From Marthasterias glacialis (lineage: Eukaryota > Echinodermata > Asteroidea > Forcipulatida > Asteriidae): a DNA stretch of 64,000 bases. Where the stretch lies: the NCBI GenBank assembly GCA_911728455.2, contig OU452219.1, positions 1,369,001-1,433,000 of the forward strand, written 5' to 3'. Below the pieces are notes generated by a model that searched no databases, was not told the origin of the DNA, and was given only the letters and a program-made list of their open reading frames with translations. The position numbers were made by a program, and so were the translations under genes. Positions 24,101 through 32,834 of this stretch are shown here, piece by piece (the stretch's first letter is position 1; each line of letters starts with the position of its first letter).

Positions 24101-27100
24101 GTGCAAGGGGTCAATGCCATCGTTTTTATGATAAATTTCTTCTCATAATTGCCTCCGTCCTCCATTCAAAGCCTCAAAAACTCTTCCACACACAGATTAC
24201 CAGTGCTGCGGTCGCCAGCTGTTTGACCCAGCCAGCACAGTGCAGATGTGTTGCAATGATCGTGTCATGTCGACGGAGACTGGTCGGACAGAGTGTACAT
24301 CAGGCGTGGCACACAGACCCACGGAGACAGTGTGTGACGGCGTGGTTTATCCAGTAGCCAATGGAGACTGCTGTGGGAAAGTCTTGATGAATACAAACCG
24401 ACAGATCTGCTGCCAGGACAAGTTGTAAGTAATTCATTCAAGTTGTAAAGGACAATTAAAAAGTGTATTTATGATTATACATCTTTTTTCCAACATAAAT
24501 ATTTGTTTACTCTATCCTTGAAAGTGACTACTACGCCAGTTGCAACATCCCTGAAATGTTTATTAAGCTTAAAGAGCAACTAATACTTTAAGATGAAATT
24601 AAACACAAACAATTTGTGTTTTTTTATGCAGTTATACAAATTTGGAAACCAAAATCTTACTGAAACAATGACTTTGAGCTTTGGTCTAAACCCAACAGTA
24701 ACTACACCAATGTGTGTTAAGCACTGTACACTCAGTACTTTCCACAGTTCTGTGAAAAAAAGGGCTTCGAACCCAGGACCTTTGCCAACTGGACCACCGA
24801 GGTTGCCCAGTAGCTAGAGGCCATTCAAATCACTGTAGCAGCGGGTACCACAACGATTTAACAGATGTTAAATTTTAACCACAATGCAAATTTAATATCT
24901 ATTATTAAAACAACAATCATAAATACCAAAGACAGTTCAGGCATTCCTATTGGTTGAAAAGTGGTCACATGACCGTGTTTACCTGGGCCCAATTTCATAG
25001 AGCTGCTTAAGCAGAAAATAGTGCTTATAAGTTTTCTGCTAAATAAAAATAAGCAAGATACCAGTCACAGATTGTACATGTGACATGCTATTTTGGCTGG
25101 TACCCTTAATCTGGTAAGCATCATTTTGTTTGTGCTCAGCTACTTTTTGTGCTTAATAAATGAGAACAAAATACAGTGTCGCAGTGCGTTAAAGTGTCGC
25201 GTCTGTGCGATAAAGCCCCTCACCTTCAGCTCTGGCCTTTTTATCACACGGGCCGCGACACTGACAGGTTTAAACAGCCGATTAAGACCTCGTCGCCACA
25301 CTTTTTGTTCCCTTACTAAATATTTGTCATCTTATTTTCTAGCCTTTACAACAAAGCAACTCATGGTGACACCTGCTGTGGGAAGGTTGCATATGACTCA
25401 TCGGACCCATCCGAAGTTTGCTGTTCGGACACCTCTCTCTTTCATTATGCCAGTGGCTCAATCTGTTGCCAAAGCAGTACCATCGATCCCTTCAAAGATG
25501 TTTGTCAAGCAGTCGATGATGCTTTCTACATCCTCCCGAGACAAAGTAACTGGGTGGACTGCTCTGAAGGAAGCTACGACCCCGTACGTCAGACCTGCTG
25601 TGAAGGAATCTTGTATGACTTCCCCGGGGAGTGCTGTGGGATTGAAGTCATCAGAGAGAAAGAAGACCAGATCTGCTGTGGGAACAAGAAGCAAGATCGC
25701 CGGTACGGGGAGAAGACAATATGCTGTGGAGAAGAAGTGCGGAATATGGAAGCCCATACCTGTTGTGGAGACAAAGGGTTTGCCAAGTCCCACTTTTGGG
25801 AGACCTGTTGTGATGGGGTTGTGATGAGCAAGATGGCTTGTCGCGAGAAGGGAAAAAATCCTCCAGGTGTTCCGCATAGAGTTCCCTCTAGGCTAGGCCC
25901 ATCAATGTGTGATGGACACCTCTATAATGCGTCTGAGCAAGGTTGTTGTAATGAAGTGCTGTATGACCCTGAGCTATATGCATGTACAGACGGCCACTTG
26001 CAACCATTGTGCGCTGGTACCCCGTATGATGACTCCACCATGATGTGCTGTGCTGATGAGATGCACAGCTTGCAAACTACAGGTTGCTGCAATGGTACTC
26101 CATACGACCTGTCATCACCGAATGTATGCTGTAACAACGTTCTTCGTCATACGAGAAATGGAGCATGCTGTGGACCTGACGATACACCCTACAGCCGCAA
26201 CAGATATCTCTGCTGCGACGGGACACTGCGGAGGAAGAAGAAGGGTCGCACTGAGTGCTGTGGTGGACACGCAATCAACCCCGACACGGACACGTGCTGT
26301 GAGGGTATCGTCACTCGTAACATCTCTCATGGAACATGCTGTGGAGACAAGGCCTTTGATCCTGCCGTTAAGATGTGCTGCCCCGAGCAAGGCAAGCTGT
26401 ACAAGCGTCGTCTTAGCACGGAGAACATCTTGAGTGACAGCCTTTGCTGTGCAGCCAGTATGGAGTATAACACAACTGCAGGAACCTGTGTACCCAAAGG
26501 TATTTGGCTTTCAAATTTAAATTTCTCACGACTTGCTCACTACCCCACTTCAACAGGCCTGGTAGTTCACAGCGGCAATGGAGGCAATTGCCTCCATGCC
26601 CTTTACGAAGGAGAAACTGCCTTGCCCCGACAACAACAGACTTATCATATTTCATATTTCATATGGATTTAATGTCTGGTCTTCGTTTGTAATATAACGG
26701 CCATTTAATCAGGAGTCATTGGTTACAAACATAAGGTTTTTTTCCCATGAAAATTTATCTGGTTTAAAGGCTAGAATGCAGCACTTTACACATTACCAGA
26801 AACATTCAAATCTGACCAAGATGGTAGATACTACTATGACTCAAATGCCTTTTTTTAAGGGACTTCAATTTTCAATCACAAGTTTGATTGTTAACCATTC
26901 ACCATAATGCAATTAAGTGTTGCTTAATATCATACCCTGCTCGTATGTCCAATGCCAAACGCAAATTTAAACTTCCATACTGCCATATCTCTTTTACGAC
27001 CAAGCTGTGATTCATATGAGCTGCTTCAGGACAAAAAATTAGCTCAGTGCAAAACAATTGTGCTCACCAGAAAAAAAGGTTACCAGTCAAAACATCATGA

Positions 27101-28115
27101 TTTTTAAATACCAATTGCAATTGGTTTCCTGAATGTAATTGCTAAGTAGAAAATTGTTGAGCGCTTTTGTCTGCTTAAAAAGCTCTATGCAACTGGGCCG
27201 TGATCAGTTGCCAGCATCTTGGTCTTGACACTTTAATAGAAATACTGCCATCTCATCATGATTCCTCGGAGCATTTCAGTTTATCATCTTCAGACCTTTG
27301 ACACTTTCTAGGGGAGACAGCCACATGCACATCTGATCTAGGCGCTTTTATTCGTTTGCACAGTTTGGTATCAAAAGCAAGATCTAAAACTGGAAGAAAT
27401 TCAGGCTTGGAATTACACGGAGGCCACTAAGGCCATAGCCTCCGTTGCCCTGGTCTGGGCCTTGGTGCCCCATCAAAAGTTGTCCATAGACTTTAAGATT
27501 TTCCAACGGAAGTGCCCTTTGCAAAATGGAAAAAAGCCTAGCCCTCTCAAAAATAAAATTTCAGACCTGGAATTTCAAACATCAAATTGTTAAAGGGAAA
27601 AAAAAGGCTCATTTAAGATTTACACAGCATTCAAAGGAAAAGGGTAGGGTACGGGTGCAGTTTGAATTTAGAACATATTTATTGACTGAAATTTTGAGAA
27701 AATTGTAAGTTATAAATATGTGTTTGTTATTTGTTTTTCAGATTGTACAGTGTGCAAGACCCCTTCATCAACCAAAGGCTGGCAAGAACACACTGGGAAG
27801 GCTACACTCATCCGAGGTACCATATTTAATATCACACTCTCCGGCAGCCACCATCTTACAATACATCTCACACGAGTCAGCTATCTCAACCAAGACAAAC
27901 AAACATCCGACCTGGACTTCAGAGTAACTGTGCCATCTCAGTGTGGATGTGAGGGACTCGTACTGCATAAAGCTTACATCATCATGAGTGATGAAGTCAT
28001 TGAATGGGAGGAAGACTTTGACCATCTCACGCTTCGGCCGACGGACTTCTTATCCAGGGCCAAAGGTCAACTCGGAAGGAAAATAAAACACTATCTATGT
28101 AAGCATAAAAATTAG
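9032..28115 (+). CDS. Galaxin-like dicysteine-repeat secreted protein with NTR-like C-terminus (12 exons, complete)
   Basis: Exons: 9032-9107, 14378-14503, 16149-16510, 17226-17421, 18179-18388, 18996-19235, 19925-20088, 21489-21721, 22682-23007, 24196-24424, 25343-26499, 27742-28115. All introns are GT-AG and all junctions keep frame, giving 3693 nt including a TAG stop (1230 residues). Residues 1-24 are a signal peptide. Residues 26-1106 carry about 56 Cys-Cys pairs, many in the galaxin pattern CCGxxxYDxxxxxCCxG. Residues 1107-1230 lack Cys-Cys pairs and resemble a netrin-like (NTR) fold. Galaxins are extracellular proteins first known from coral skeletal matrix. A role here in matrix, mineral or defence is not shown. 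Exon borders are inferred without transcripts. The weakest are the 3' border of exon 7 and the 5' border of exon 8. A second galaxin-like gene lies 27 kb downstream in the same orientation. Confidence 0.87.
9326..9545 (-). repeat. Three spaced copies of an ACTCGACGTTTCGATC repeat
   Basis: The 16-mer starts at 9326, 9422 and 9530 (spacing 96 and 108), each followed by a related GATTGTCTTC-like segment. A more distant relative with CGAAACGTCGAG is at 56091-56125. It lies in intron 1 of galaxin-like gene 1 and is probably an old mobile-element terminal repeat. Confidence 0.65.
10486..10550. repeat. Short hairpin in intron 1
   Basis: CGGGCTTTTTGGGGATG and CATCCCCGAAAAGCCCGG form an inverted repeat with a loop of about 25 bases containing CACGTGAACCGGGGTCCCC. 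Confidence 0.6.
11035..11531 (+). mobile_element. ATAGACC-type DNA transposon, copy 2 (5'-truncated)
   Basis: The body matches 35480-35960 (ACCCGCCTGTTATTTTGTTT, then the GATCGCAGTCGTCTGGCC and CTTGCTGGAACTGTCC segments) and ends GTGATCGGTCTAT. The left terminus is missing. Confidence 0.7.
12040..12260 (-). repeat. Possible LINE 3' end, reverse orientation
   Basis: A T-rich start, a TATTGCACAAAATT motif and scattered AATAAA complements resemble the stretch at 300-480 and the one after the reverse-transcriptase remnant at 43.75 kb. It is assigned by similarity between copies only. Confidence 0.35.
12925..13286. mobile_element. Inverted-repeat element filled with tandem 18-bp palindromes
   Basis: Ends: TACGAAAGCGTATTGCCGCC at the left and its near-perfect complement (GGCGGCAATACGCTTCCGTA) at the right, continuing into CACGTG(A/C)ATAAAAA. 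Between them lie about nine variants of ATCGTGTACGTACACGAT, an 18-bp palindrome, separated by short AT-rich spacers. No coding capacity is seen. It lies in intron 1 of galaxin-like gene 1. Confidence 0.88.
14378..14503 (+). CDS. Galaxin-like gene 1, exon 2
   Basis: This 126-nt exon (residues 26-67) runs from acceptor CATGCAG to donor GCT/GTAAGT and is phase 1 on both sides. It carries a galaxin unit with FYNPETEACCQG and a second Cys-Cys whose second codon is split by the intron. It is the counterpart of the 126-nt exon at 57155-57280 in gene 2. Confidence 0.85.
15440..15538. repeat. Degenerate copy of the 40.9-kb hairpin element
   Basis: The left arm GGAGACTTTTGAGACG with ACCAGTCCTTTTCTATT pairs with AATAGAAAAGGACCGG, then GGGGCGCCCAC. 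This is the same order as the perfect hairpin at 40903-41036, but with more mismatches. Confidence 0.65.
15601..15671. mobile_element. Hairpin mini-element with 9-bp target duplication, copy 2
   Basis: 71 bp, starting TAGTTGCGATAATCGTAACC and ending GGTTACGATTATCACAACTA. The flanks are AAATACATG (15592-15600) and AAATACGTG (15672-15680), again a 9-bp duplication with one mismatch. A 9-bp duplication is typical of Mutator-like elements. It lies in intron 2 of galaxin-like gene 1. Confidence 0.87.
15960..16122 (+). repeat. Dispersed repeat with GGAGGCAATTGCCTCC palindrome, copy 1
   Basis: It contains the 16-bp palindrome at 16080-16095, with AAGGGCACTTC and GGGCACCAAGGCAAT upstream. Related sequences lie at 26560-26700 and, in the opposite orientation, at 27400-27560. 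It ends about 27 bp before exon 3 of galaxin-like gene 1. Confidence 0.55.
16149..16510 (+). CDS. Galaxin-like gene 1, exon 3 (eight Cys-Cys pairs)
   Basis: Residues 68-188. The acceptor is CTGTTAG. The donor is ATG/GTAAAG in phase 0. The pairs occur as alternating CCGG...YN...CCFD and CCGG...D...CCQD units, the classic galaxin spacing. An inverted-repeat element starts about 26 bases past the donor, inside the intron. In gene 2 the same stretch is divided between two exons. Confidence 0.87.
16537..16778. mobile_element. ATAGACC-type MITE (GATCCATTAAGCCCCGCC family), copy 1
   Basis: The left end GACCGATCCATTAAGCCCCG is clipped by a few bases. The right end GGATCAGTCTAT complements the family terminus. 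It begins only 26 bases after the exon 3 splice donor of galaxin-like gene 1. Confidence 0.7.
17226..17421 (+). CDS. Galaxin-like gene 1, exon 4
   Basis: Residues 189-253 with four Cys-Cys pairs, including TDCCGPETFDVRTQTCC and NECCGLEPIN. It starts in phase 0 after ACACAAG and ends ATT-G/GTAAGT in phase 1. The acceptor polypyrimidine tract is modest. The frame, the phase and the matching exon in gene 2 (62753-62945, also ending in an Ile-Gly junction) support it. Confidence 0.83.
17651..18037 (-). repeat. tRNA-headed SINE with Deu-like core, copy 1
   Basis: On the minus strand: a tRNA-Ser-like head (GGCCGAGTGG A box), then a core with CTTCGGATTAGACGTAAAGC and ACCAAGTACACTTATCGTTA, then a tail with GAGCGCTATATAAGAACTGG and short ATT repeats. 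It matches 23370-23790 throughout. The core resembles the conserved Deu domain of deuterostome SINEs. Confidence 0.8.
18179..18388 (+). CDS. Galaxin-like gene 1, exon 5
   Basis: Residues 254-323 with five Cys-Cys pairs, for example MCCGSQAYNPLRSSCCDHD and HECCG. Acceptor CTGTATAG, donor ACAG/GTAGGT, phase 1 to phase 1. It aligns with the partial exon at the right edge of the window (63967-64000). Confidence 0.85.
18590..18960. other. Intron 5 sequence with no named feature
   Basis: AT-rich with a short ATT run at 18600-18620 and an inverted pair (CCATTTCACGTGGG ... CCAAGTGAAATGG). Nothing coding is seen. Confidence 0.4.
18996..19235 (+). CDS. Galaxin-like gene 1, exon 6
   Basis: Residues 324-403 with five Cys-Cys pairs (YDTSRHLCCEG, SECCGDRGSFEVDRQTCCEG, and others). 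Acceptor CATCCTCCAG, donor TATG/GTGAGC, phase 1 to phase 1. The exon is 240 nt long, so it could be gained or lost without a frameshift. Confidence 0.85.
19325..19520 (+). repeat. Fragment with CAGTAGCGTAGCC end and poly(G)
   Basis: AGTCAGTAGCGTAGCCAGG followed by G-runs and a later GGCTATGCCACTGCTGTG resembles the ends of the TIR elements at 7967 and 52.5-53.3 kb. The inverted ends at about 19326 and 19510-19525 suggest a short element in intron 6. Confidence 0.45.
19925..20088 (+). CDS. Galaxin-like gene 1, exon 7 (degenerate galaxin region)
   Basis: Residues 404-458. Only two Cys-Cys pairs remain (RCCGAKEL, RVCCTSK), with single cysteines between them and a basic stretch RRARQVLKQK. Acceptor TCTTTCAG. 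The donor CAG/GTTGGT is weak, but it gives phase 0 and meets exon 8 in frame. Confidence 0.7.
21189..21395 (+). repeat. Headless tRNA-SINE copy (family of 44.0 and 63.3 kb)
   Basis: It runs from ATTGCTTCAAATAGAG to CACACCTCAAGTGGCCTTTG and GGCCTTGTGATGGGC. It matches the 3' half of the minus-strand copy at 44039-44368. The tRNA head is missing. It lies in intron 7 of galaxin-like gene 1. Confidence 0.75.
21489..21721 (+). CDS. Galaxin-like gene 1, exon 8 (degenerate galaxin region)
   Basis: Residues 459-535. It has two Cys-Cys pairs (HQCCNG, ICCGIDTYSP) among single cysteines, so pairing is partly lost. It starts at TTTTGTAGG after GGACACAG in phase 0. It ends GGCGA/GTAAGT in phase 2, and the G that opens exon 9 completes a Glu codon. 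The acceptor lacks a strong pyrimidine tract. Confidence 0.7.
22682..23007 (+). CDS. Galaxin-like gene 1, exon 9
   Basis: Residues 536-644. The first half is unpaired in cysteine (LCRNQPYNNRTHECDPEHS). The second half returns to galaxin units with four Cys-Cys pairs (YYPYDPTKHQCCGD, GQCCGGTGFNPNTHTCC). Acceptor TTCCCAACTAG, donor GAGG/GTGAGT, phase 2 to phase 1. Confidence 0.83.
23370..23790 (-). repeat. tRNA-headed SINE with Deu-like core, copy 2 (near full length)
   Basis: The head GTCGTGGCCGAGCGGATAAG carries an A box, and GGATTCGATTCCCGG carries the B box. The core has CTTCGGATGGGACATAAAGC, then TGTGTTGTGTAATGCATGTA, then AAGAGAAGGGG. The tail has AAAGCGCTATATAAAAACTG followed by ATT repeats. 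It is the clearest copy and lies in intron 9 of galaxin-like gene 1. Confidence 0.85.
24196..24424 (+). CDS. Galaxin-like gene 1, exon 10
   Basis: Residues 645-720 with four Cys-Cys pairs (DYQCCGRQLFDPAS, MCCNDR, GDCCGKV, ICCQDK). Acceptor CACACACAG, donor AAGTT/GTAAGT, phase 1 to phase 2. Confidence 0.85.
24695..24850 (-). repeat. tRNA-derived SINE (GGCAATCTCGG family), copy 1
   Basis: It contains AAGCACTGTACACTCAGTAC, GGGCTTCGAACCCAGGACC (reverse B box) and ACCGAGGTTGCCC (reverse A-box side), then AGCTAGAGGCCATT. It matches the copies at 46935-47150 and 57800-57990. It lies in intron 10 of galaxin-like gene 1. Confidence 0.65.
24987..25165 (+). repeat. Dispersed repeat with GGGCCCAATTTCATAGAGCT end, copy 1
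   Basis: GGGCCCAATTTCATAGAGCT, GCTTAAGCAGAAAATAGTGC and GATACCAGTCACA, then a TTGTGCTTAATAA end. Reverse-oriented relatives are at 27018-27203 and 60740-60905. It lies in intron 10 of galaxin-like gene 1. Confidence 0.6.
25343..26499 (+). CDS. Galaxin-like gene 1, exon 11 (large exon, about 20 Cys-Cys pairs)
   Basis: Residues 721-1106, by far the largest exon (1157 nt). It carries a long run of galaxin units such as SYDPVRQTCCEGILYD, ECCGGHAINPDTDTCCEG and CCNGTPYD. Acceptor TTTTCTAG, donor CCAAAG/GTATTT, phase 2 to phase 1. The upstream exons hold two to eight pairs each, so this exon may reflect internal amplification or intron loss. Confidence 0.88.
26560..26700. repeat. Dispersed repeat with GGAGGCAATTGCCTCC palindrome, copy 2
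   Basis: The same 16-bp palindrome as at 16080 occurs at 26580-26595, here about 80 bases past the donor of exon 11. CTTTACGAAGGAGAAACTGC follows, similar to the reverse complement of 15960-16122. Confidence 0.5.
27018..27203 (-). repeat. Dispersed repeat with GGGCCCAATTTCATAGAGCT end, copy 2
   Basis: GTTACCAGTCAAAACATCAT, then GTCTGCTTAAAAAGCTCTAT and GCAACTGGGCC mark the reverse orientation relative to 24987-25165. It lies in intron 11 of galaxin-like gene 1. Confidence 0.55.
27742..28115 (+). CDS. Galaxin-like gene 1, exon 12 (NTR-like domain, stop)
   Basis: Residues 1107-1230, ending in TAG. There are no Cys-Cys pairs. The cysteine order is CTVC, then CGC, then a single Cys three residues before the end. 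Predicted beta-type segments (ATLIRGTIFNITLSG, HLTIHLTRVSYL, RVTVPSQCGCEGLVLHKAYI) follow the netrin/TIMP (NTR) order. That order is a hydrophobic gateway strand, a second strand pair, and a Cys-Gly before a Leu-rich strand. A basic tail follows. The NTR assignment is by eye only. Confidence 0.8.
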
Positions 28116-28440
28116 CTGGCTTACCCCATACCAACAAGCCAAACAAGCCATTGATATATATTTAAACAAGACTCTTGGAAATATTATATTTAATTCTGGT
28201 GTATGGATTTAATATAAAGATATTTGTGTATATTCTACAGCTTATTTATTTATTTATTGATTGATTGATATCTGCATTATTTATCTAAAATAATGAAACA
28301 TAAAAGACGCAAATGCAATGGACATATTTCGAAGTAGTATATTTCTTTGCATCCATATAAAATATCAATATTTCAAACTGTTCAAGTTTTAATGAAACTT
28401 TACAAAAACACTATTGAAACAAGCTTTAAATAATCTGTAC

Positions 28441-28446
28441 AATAAA
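28441..28446 (+). promoter_or_regulatory. Candidate polyadenylation signal of galaxin-like gene 1
   Basis: AATAAA lies about 325 bases past the stop codon in AT-rich sequence. No other canonical hexamer is nearer on the + strand. Confidence 0.4.
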
Positions 28447-28942
28447 TTGATTATTCAATTAATTATGTTGGAAAACAGTAAGTTGTATGTCTGCTGTATT
28501 GCTGAAGGCTGAATGTTAAGGTGAAATTACTTTCACTCATTTTAATATACTGTTACTTACTTTGCAAATGTTCTTTGATATCATGTTCAAGCTTTCATCT
28601 AAGGTCAATGACACCGTCCAAAAATGTGCTTTTATACACGGCACAACATTTTTAAAAGTTGCCAAAGGTATTCAAAAGTTTGTTTACTATTAAAACTCAA
28701 CTAAACACCATTCACACTGGTCTATGACGTGGCTAAGGGACAAAATAGAAATTGTCATCCAAGATGGCGTCTATTGCAACCTATCTATATGCAGTTTACA
28801 ACAGCTCAAATTTTATAGTGGGGTAAACCCGTCATGAATTGTTCTCATTTTGTTGTTTTTTGATTTATACTCCTAATTTTGAAAACATTCTCTGCAAGAT
28901 ATTTTTTTGCCTTAGCAAAATAGGGAGACCGCCAACATTAGG

Positions 28943-29035
28943 GCTGGATAGCTCAGTTGGTAGAGCGCCGTTACATTAAACCGGGGGTCGGGGTTCAAAT
29001 CCCGCCGCAGTCAATTTTCTTTGCTCACCCTAAAA
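28943..29035 (+). repeat. tRNA-derived SINE (GGGCTGGATAGCTCAGTTGG head)
   Basis: A box TAGCTCAGTTGGTAGAGC, B box GGTTCAAATCC, then TTTTCTTTGCTCACCCTAAA. The 5' GGGCTGG cannot pair with the 3' CGCAGTC as an acceptor stem, so this is not a functional tRNA gene. Reverse copies are at 46150-46291, 59115-59241 and 59410-59480. Confidence 0.75.
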
Positions 29036-31837
29036 TAGACTATTGTTTCCTGATAATTTAAGCATGCTTTTGGGATGCAATATATATGCAAATAAAACAC
29101 ATAAGTGTGAATAAGTGCAAATAAATTTTTCACAGTTAAGTTTCTTGTATGCCAGAAGATTAGACAAGGAAACTTAACAATCTCTCTGGAACACCACAGT
29201 ACTTTCAAATTATTCAAGTAATGCATTTTATATCTAATTTATTACTTATTGGTGCCTTATTATGTGTAGTATTTATTTGATTATTTTAACAATGTACCAC
29301 AAATTGTGGGCTGTAAACCAGATTCTATCTCATGTTGAATCTATATAGTACAGTACAGTACAGTATAATACTGTACGTGATCACTGGGGAAGCTCAGCTA
29401 TGTTTATACTTGAAGTTATCAAGTATTTTTGGAGTTGTATTTTAGCAATTAATTATTAAGAACACATTTTTGTGTATTTTTGTACTTTTAAACCTAAAAT
29501 TGTTATAGTTTTATAAGGATTTAAGTAATGATAAATTTAATGTTAAAGTAATGTTAAAGGATTTAAAGGTAGCATACAGGATTGGTATTCATCCCAAATT
29601 GTTTTTTTCCGGAAAGCTTACTGAGTATGAAGTTCATGCCAGTAGTACCAATCTTCCATAGAAATACTTACATCTGATATACTGTCAAAATTGAGAAAAT
29701 AGAATTTGAAGACCCTTTTTTTAATTTCGGTTGTAACAATCGAAATAAAGGACAGTGTGTTTACATGCTGAGAAGTGTGCACGGTTTGTCACTATTTTCT
29801 CCTGACTCGGACTACGGATTGAGCCCAAATTTCCACAGGTTTTTTTAACATATATTTTTTGTATATATTGCATCACATAAGAACACTGCACCATCAGCTT
29901 TGCCAATCCTGTATTTTACCTTTAAGTAATGAATGTGATTTATACTCTAGAAAATGGAAAGCAGTTTAGTTTAGTACAAGTGTAGCTGATGATTGTATTG
30001 ATGACCGGTGACTGTTGTTTAGAAACAACATTGAGCAAACTGTAGACAGGTTTGGAAGACTACTTTTTAGAAAGAGTAATGCGGTTGAAGTGTGTGCATA
30101 ACGTTGGGTAAAGATCGATATAAATGTTCACAGATTTGCCCATAGCTTACATGGTATAAAGATGGCTAGGTGGAAAATTCTATGGATATATTTTGTACGT
30201 GCAAGGTTATAGTTTTTTAGAAATGGTAAAACAATTAGTAAGACAATTTCCATAGAAATAACTTTTACCTGAAAGGTTATCCTTTTTGTTTGAAATGGTA
30301 AGACAATTAGTTTTGATCTAGAGAGTCAAAAACCTGATGTTTGAAAACAGTGAAAACATAATTCAATTTGTTTTTCAATTCAAACTCACATTTATTTCCA
30401 TACTACATGAGAATACCTGAACATATATAAAACGGACAGGTATTCATAAATATTATCCATTTTTTAAATGTACAATGGATAAAACAAAAATAAGCATGAA
30501 GGCATCGACTGGAAGCCGAGACTGTTATAGGGAAGTGCCCCATTACAAAACAGGAACAAAAACGAAGACAGACAGACGTGTGGATTTTCACTTTTTTCCT
30601 CGTGACTATAACCGCTTGAGCTGTTAAATTTCCACTCAGTATTTAATATTCATTTATTATGTTGGGTCACATATAAAAAGCGGGTACTGGTCTTTGACAA
30701 GAATGTCCGCGTGTTTTAAAGTATATATATATTTAGTAATGAATTATGTACTACAACATGACAAAAACAAAAATAGACTAATAATTATTTTGCACAGAGC
30801 TGGCATTCTCTTGGTTCGTTGATTTACAATTTGTTGAAGCATCTCGTCTTCAACCCTATTTATTGCCAATAAATTGTCACATATTTATCTTGTGTAGGCC
30901 TAATGTTTTGAAAAAGAAGAAAACAAACCCGTTTTTGTTTTGTTGTATAGGCTTTTCTTAATATTTCCTCCCATCACGCGCTGTTTAATACATGTAATTG
31001 GATTTTAGTAATAGTGCCTTAATTTTTATAACACTAAATTACTCAAGAAGTTAATATTATGTCAAACGTATTTAAATATTAACGGCTTTTCAATGCATTC
31101 ATACTTTAAAACAATATGGTTGCTCGTAAAATAAATTGTAGTGAAACAATGTCAGTGTTTATGATTAAGACTACATTAATTATTTTGCATGTCCTTATTG
31201 TATGAATGACGTTACACTCTAAAAGGATTTTGTAAGGGTTTGCGTTTCTGTAAGGAAAAGAAAAGAAAATAGGATGTGGCGATGGGGGTGGGGCTGAAGT
31301 TTACCACTACTGAAAATATCCAGTTGGGCATCAGCGGTGTTCTTCTGGTAAAGTTGGTAATTTGATTAATTTGGGGGAAAGCTGGTAATCATCATCTGGT
31401 AAATTTGAGTTGAAAAGTGAGTCATTCTTTCCCTTTATTTGAACATATCTGATGAACACCCAAACCATTCCAACTTCACCTCTTTTGGCCCTCTGAAAAG
31501 CCCTTGATTCACCTTGTCAACAAACATGGGTGTGGCCGTGTGCTGGGAAGGGAGGGAGGATGTTTTAGCCGCATGCCCAGCCAGGCCCTAAAACGTTCGG
31601 CTCCCAAGCCCTAAATGATGAAAGCATGAAATAATTATCTCCTTAACACAAATTTTAAAAAACACCTGTTGAATCAGTACCAACCACCAGACCAAAACAA
31701 TAAACTAATCACGCAGCCAAACAATCACCGAACGGAAAACCACAACATTAGACCTAAAGAAAAATACTTCCCCCCAAAAAACCGTAACTCATCATACCTC
31801 GCATACCACAAAAACCATTAAAAATCATTAAACGCAG

Positions 31838-31924
31838 GAAAAAATACTGAGCGCTCTGGGACGCCCATAGGGTGTGATAAAGCGCTATATAAAAACTAGG
31901 TATTATTATTATTATTATTATTAT
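31838..31924 (+). repeat. 3' fragment of the Deu-type SINE with (ATT)n tail
   Basis: GTGATAAAGCGCTATATAAA is followed by CTAGGT and a (TTA)n microsatellite, matching the tail of the 23.4-kb copy. Head and core are absent. Confidence 0.75.
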
Positions 31925-32834
31925 ATCCAAAGGAAAGTGACGGTATCGAGGAAAAGGGTGCAGTGAAGAAAAGCGAAACATAACGCCTTGTCATGGCCGG
32001 ACAGAACAGGAAATAACTCACCGTAGTACTCAAGGTTTTGGGAAATAACTCACCGTAGTACTCAAGGTTTTGGGCAATTGAAATGACATTACAGATTAAG
32101 ACGTGATTACATACTTTTTTTGCAATTTATTGTTAGTTGTTCTGTATACCTGATTGATATTTTAATGGTTTTGTGAGGACGGATAAAAGATGTATGCCAC
32201 ACAATACAAAAAAGCCAATAGGAATATAAAGACACTTACATCTCTCTTTAATCAACCAAGAAAATTAAGCAATTTTCAAATAGTCTTTTTTGAGTCTCAT
32301 TTTTACGAAAGGCCATTATTGCCACATTTTGTTTTCTTCAATTATGTATATATATTTTTCCCAGTAATTTTTTTTCAGGATTTTTTTTTTCAAGTTTTTT
32401 TTTCAGGAAATAACATTTTTTCCACGATTAGTAATTTTTTTCTTCAGGATTTATTCATTTCTTTTCAAGATTTTTTTTTCTGAAAAAATGGCACTAATGG
32501 ACTTTCGTACATTTTAACATAAATTTCTCGTCCAAAAGTTCAAAAGAAACAGCTCGCCCTGTTTCAGAATGTGCTTATAACAGTACTCTTCAAGGCCTTG
32601 TCACACTGGGCAACTTTTTGCAGAGAGCCTTCCCGTTGTACGTTTGAGGCAAGTAGTTGCAATGTACGTAAAGGAAACACTTCGGTTTAATAGCACAATA
32701 TACAATTATCTTCAAAGAGCGTCTTAATGTCCTAAAGGAAATGATTTGGCCGCTTCAATTTGGATGTGATTTCTTCTTGGTGATTGCCCACTAAGGTCGG
32801 GTCGTTTGTGTAACGTGCCTCGTAATTCACACGC

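Larger units (their letters stand above)
28116..32834. other. Intergenic region between galaxin-like gene 1 and the METTL27-like gene
   Basis: Very AT-rich. It contains the candidate poly(A) signal of gene 1, one SINE (28943-29035), a diverged minisatellite relative (29580-29700) and the SINE tail fragment at 31838-31924. A 42-base segment is directly repeated at about 32008-32076 (GGAAATAACTCACCGTAGTA twice). The two genes converge here. No other exon is supported. Confidence 0.5.

Noticed and set aside
25458..25877. 139-codon open frame, minus strand
   Set aside because: It is antisense to galaxin exon 11. The dicysteine codons produce long open frames in other phases.
28943..29015. tRNA gene
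   Set aside because: The A and B boxes are present, but the acceptor stem does not pair and several degenerate copies with the same flank occur. It is a SINE head.
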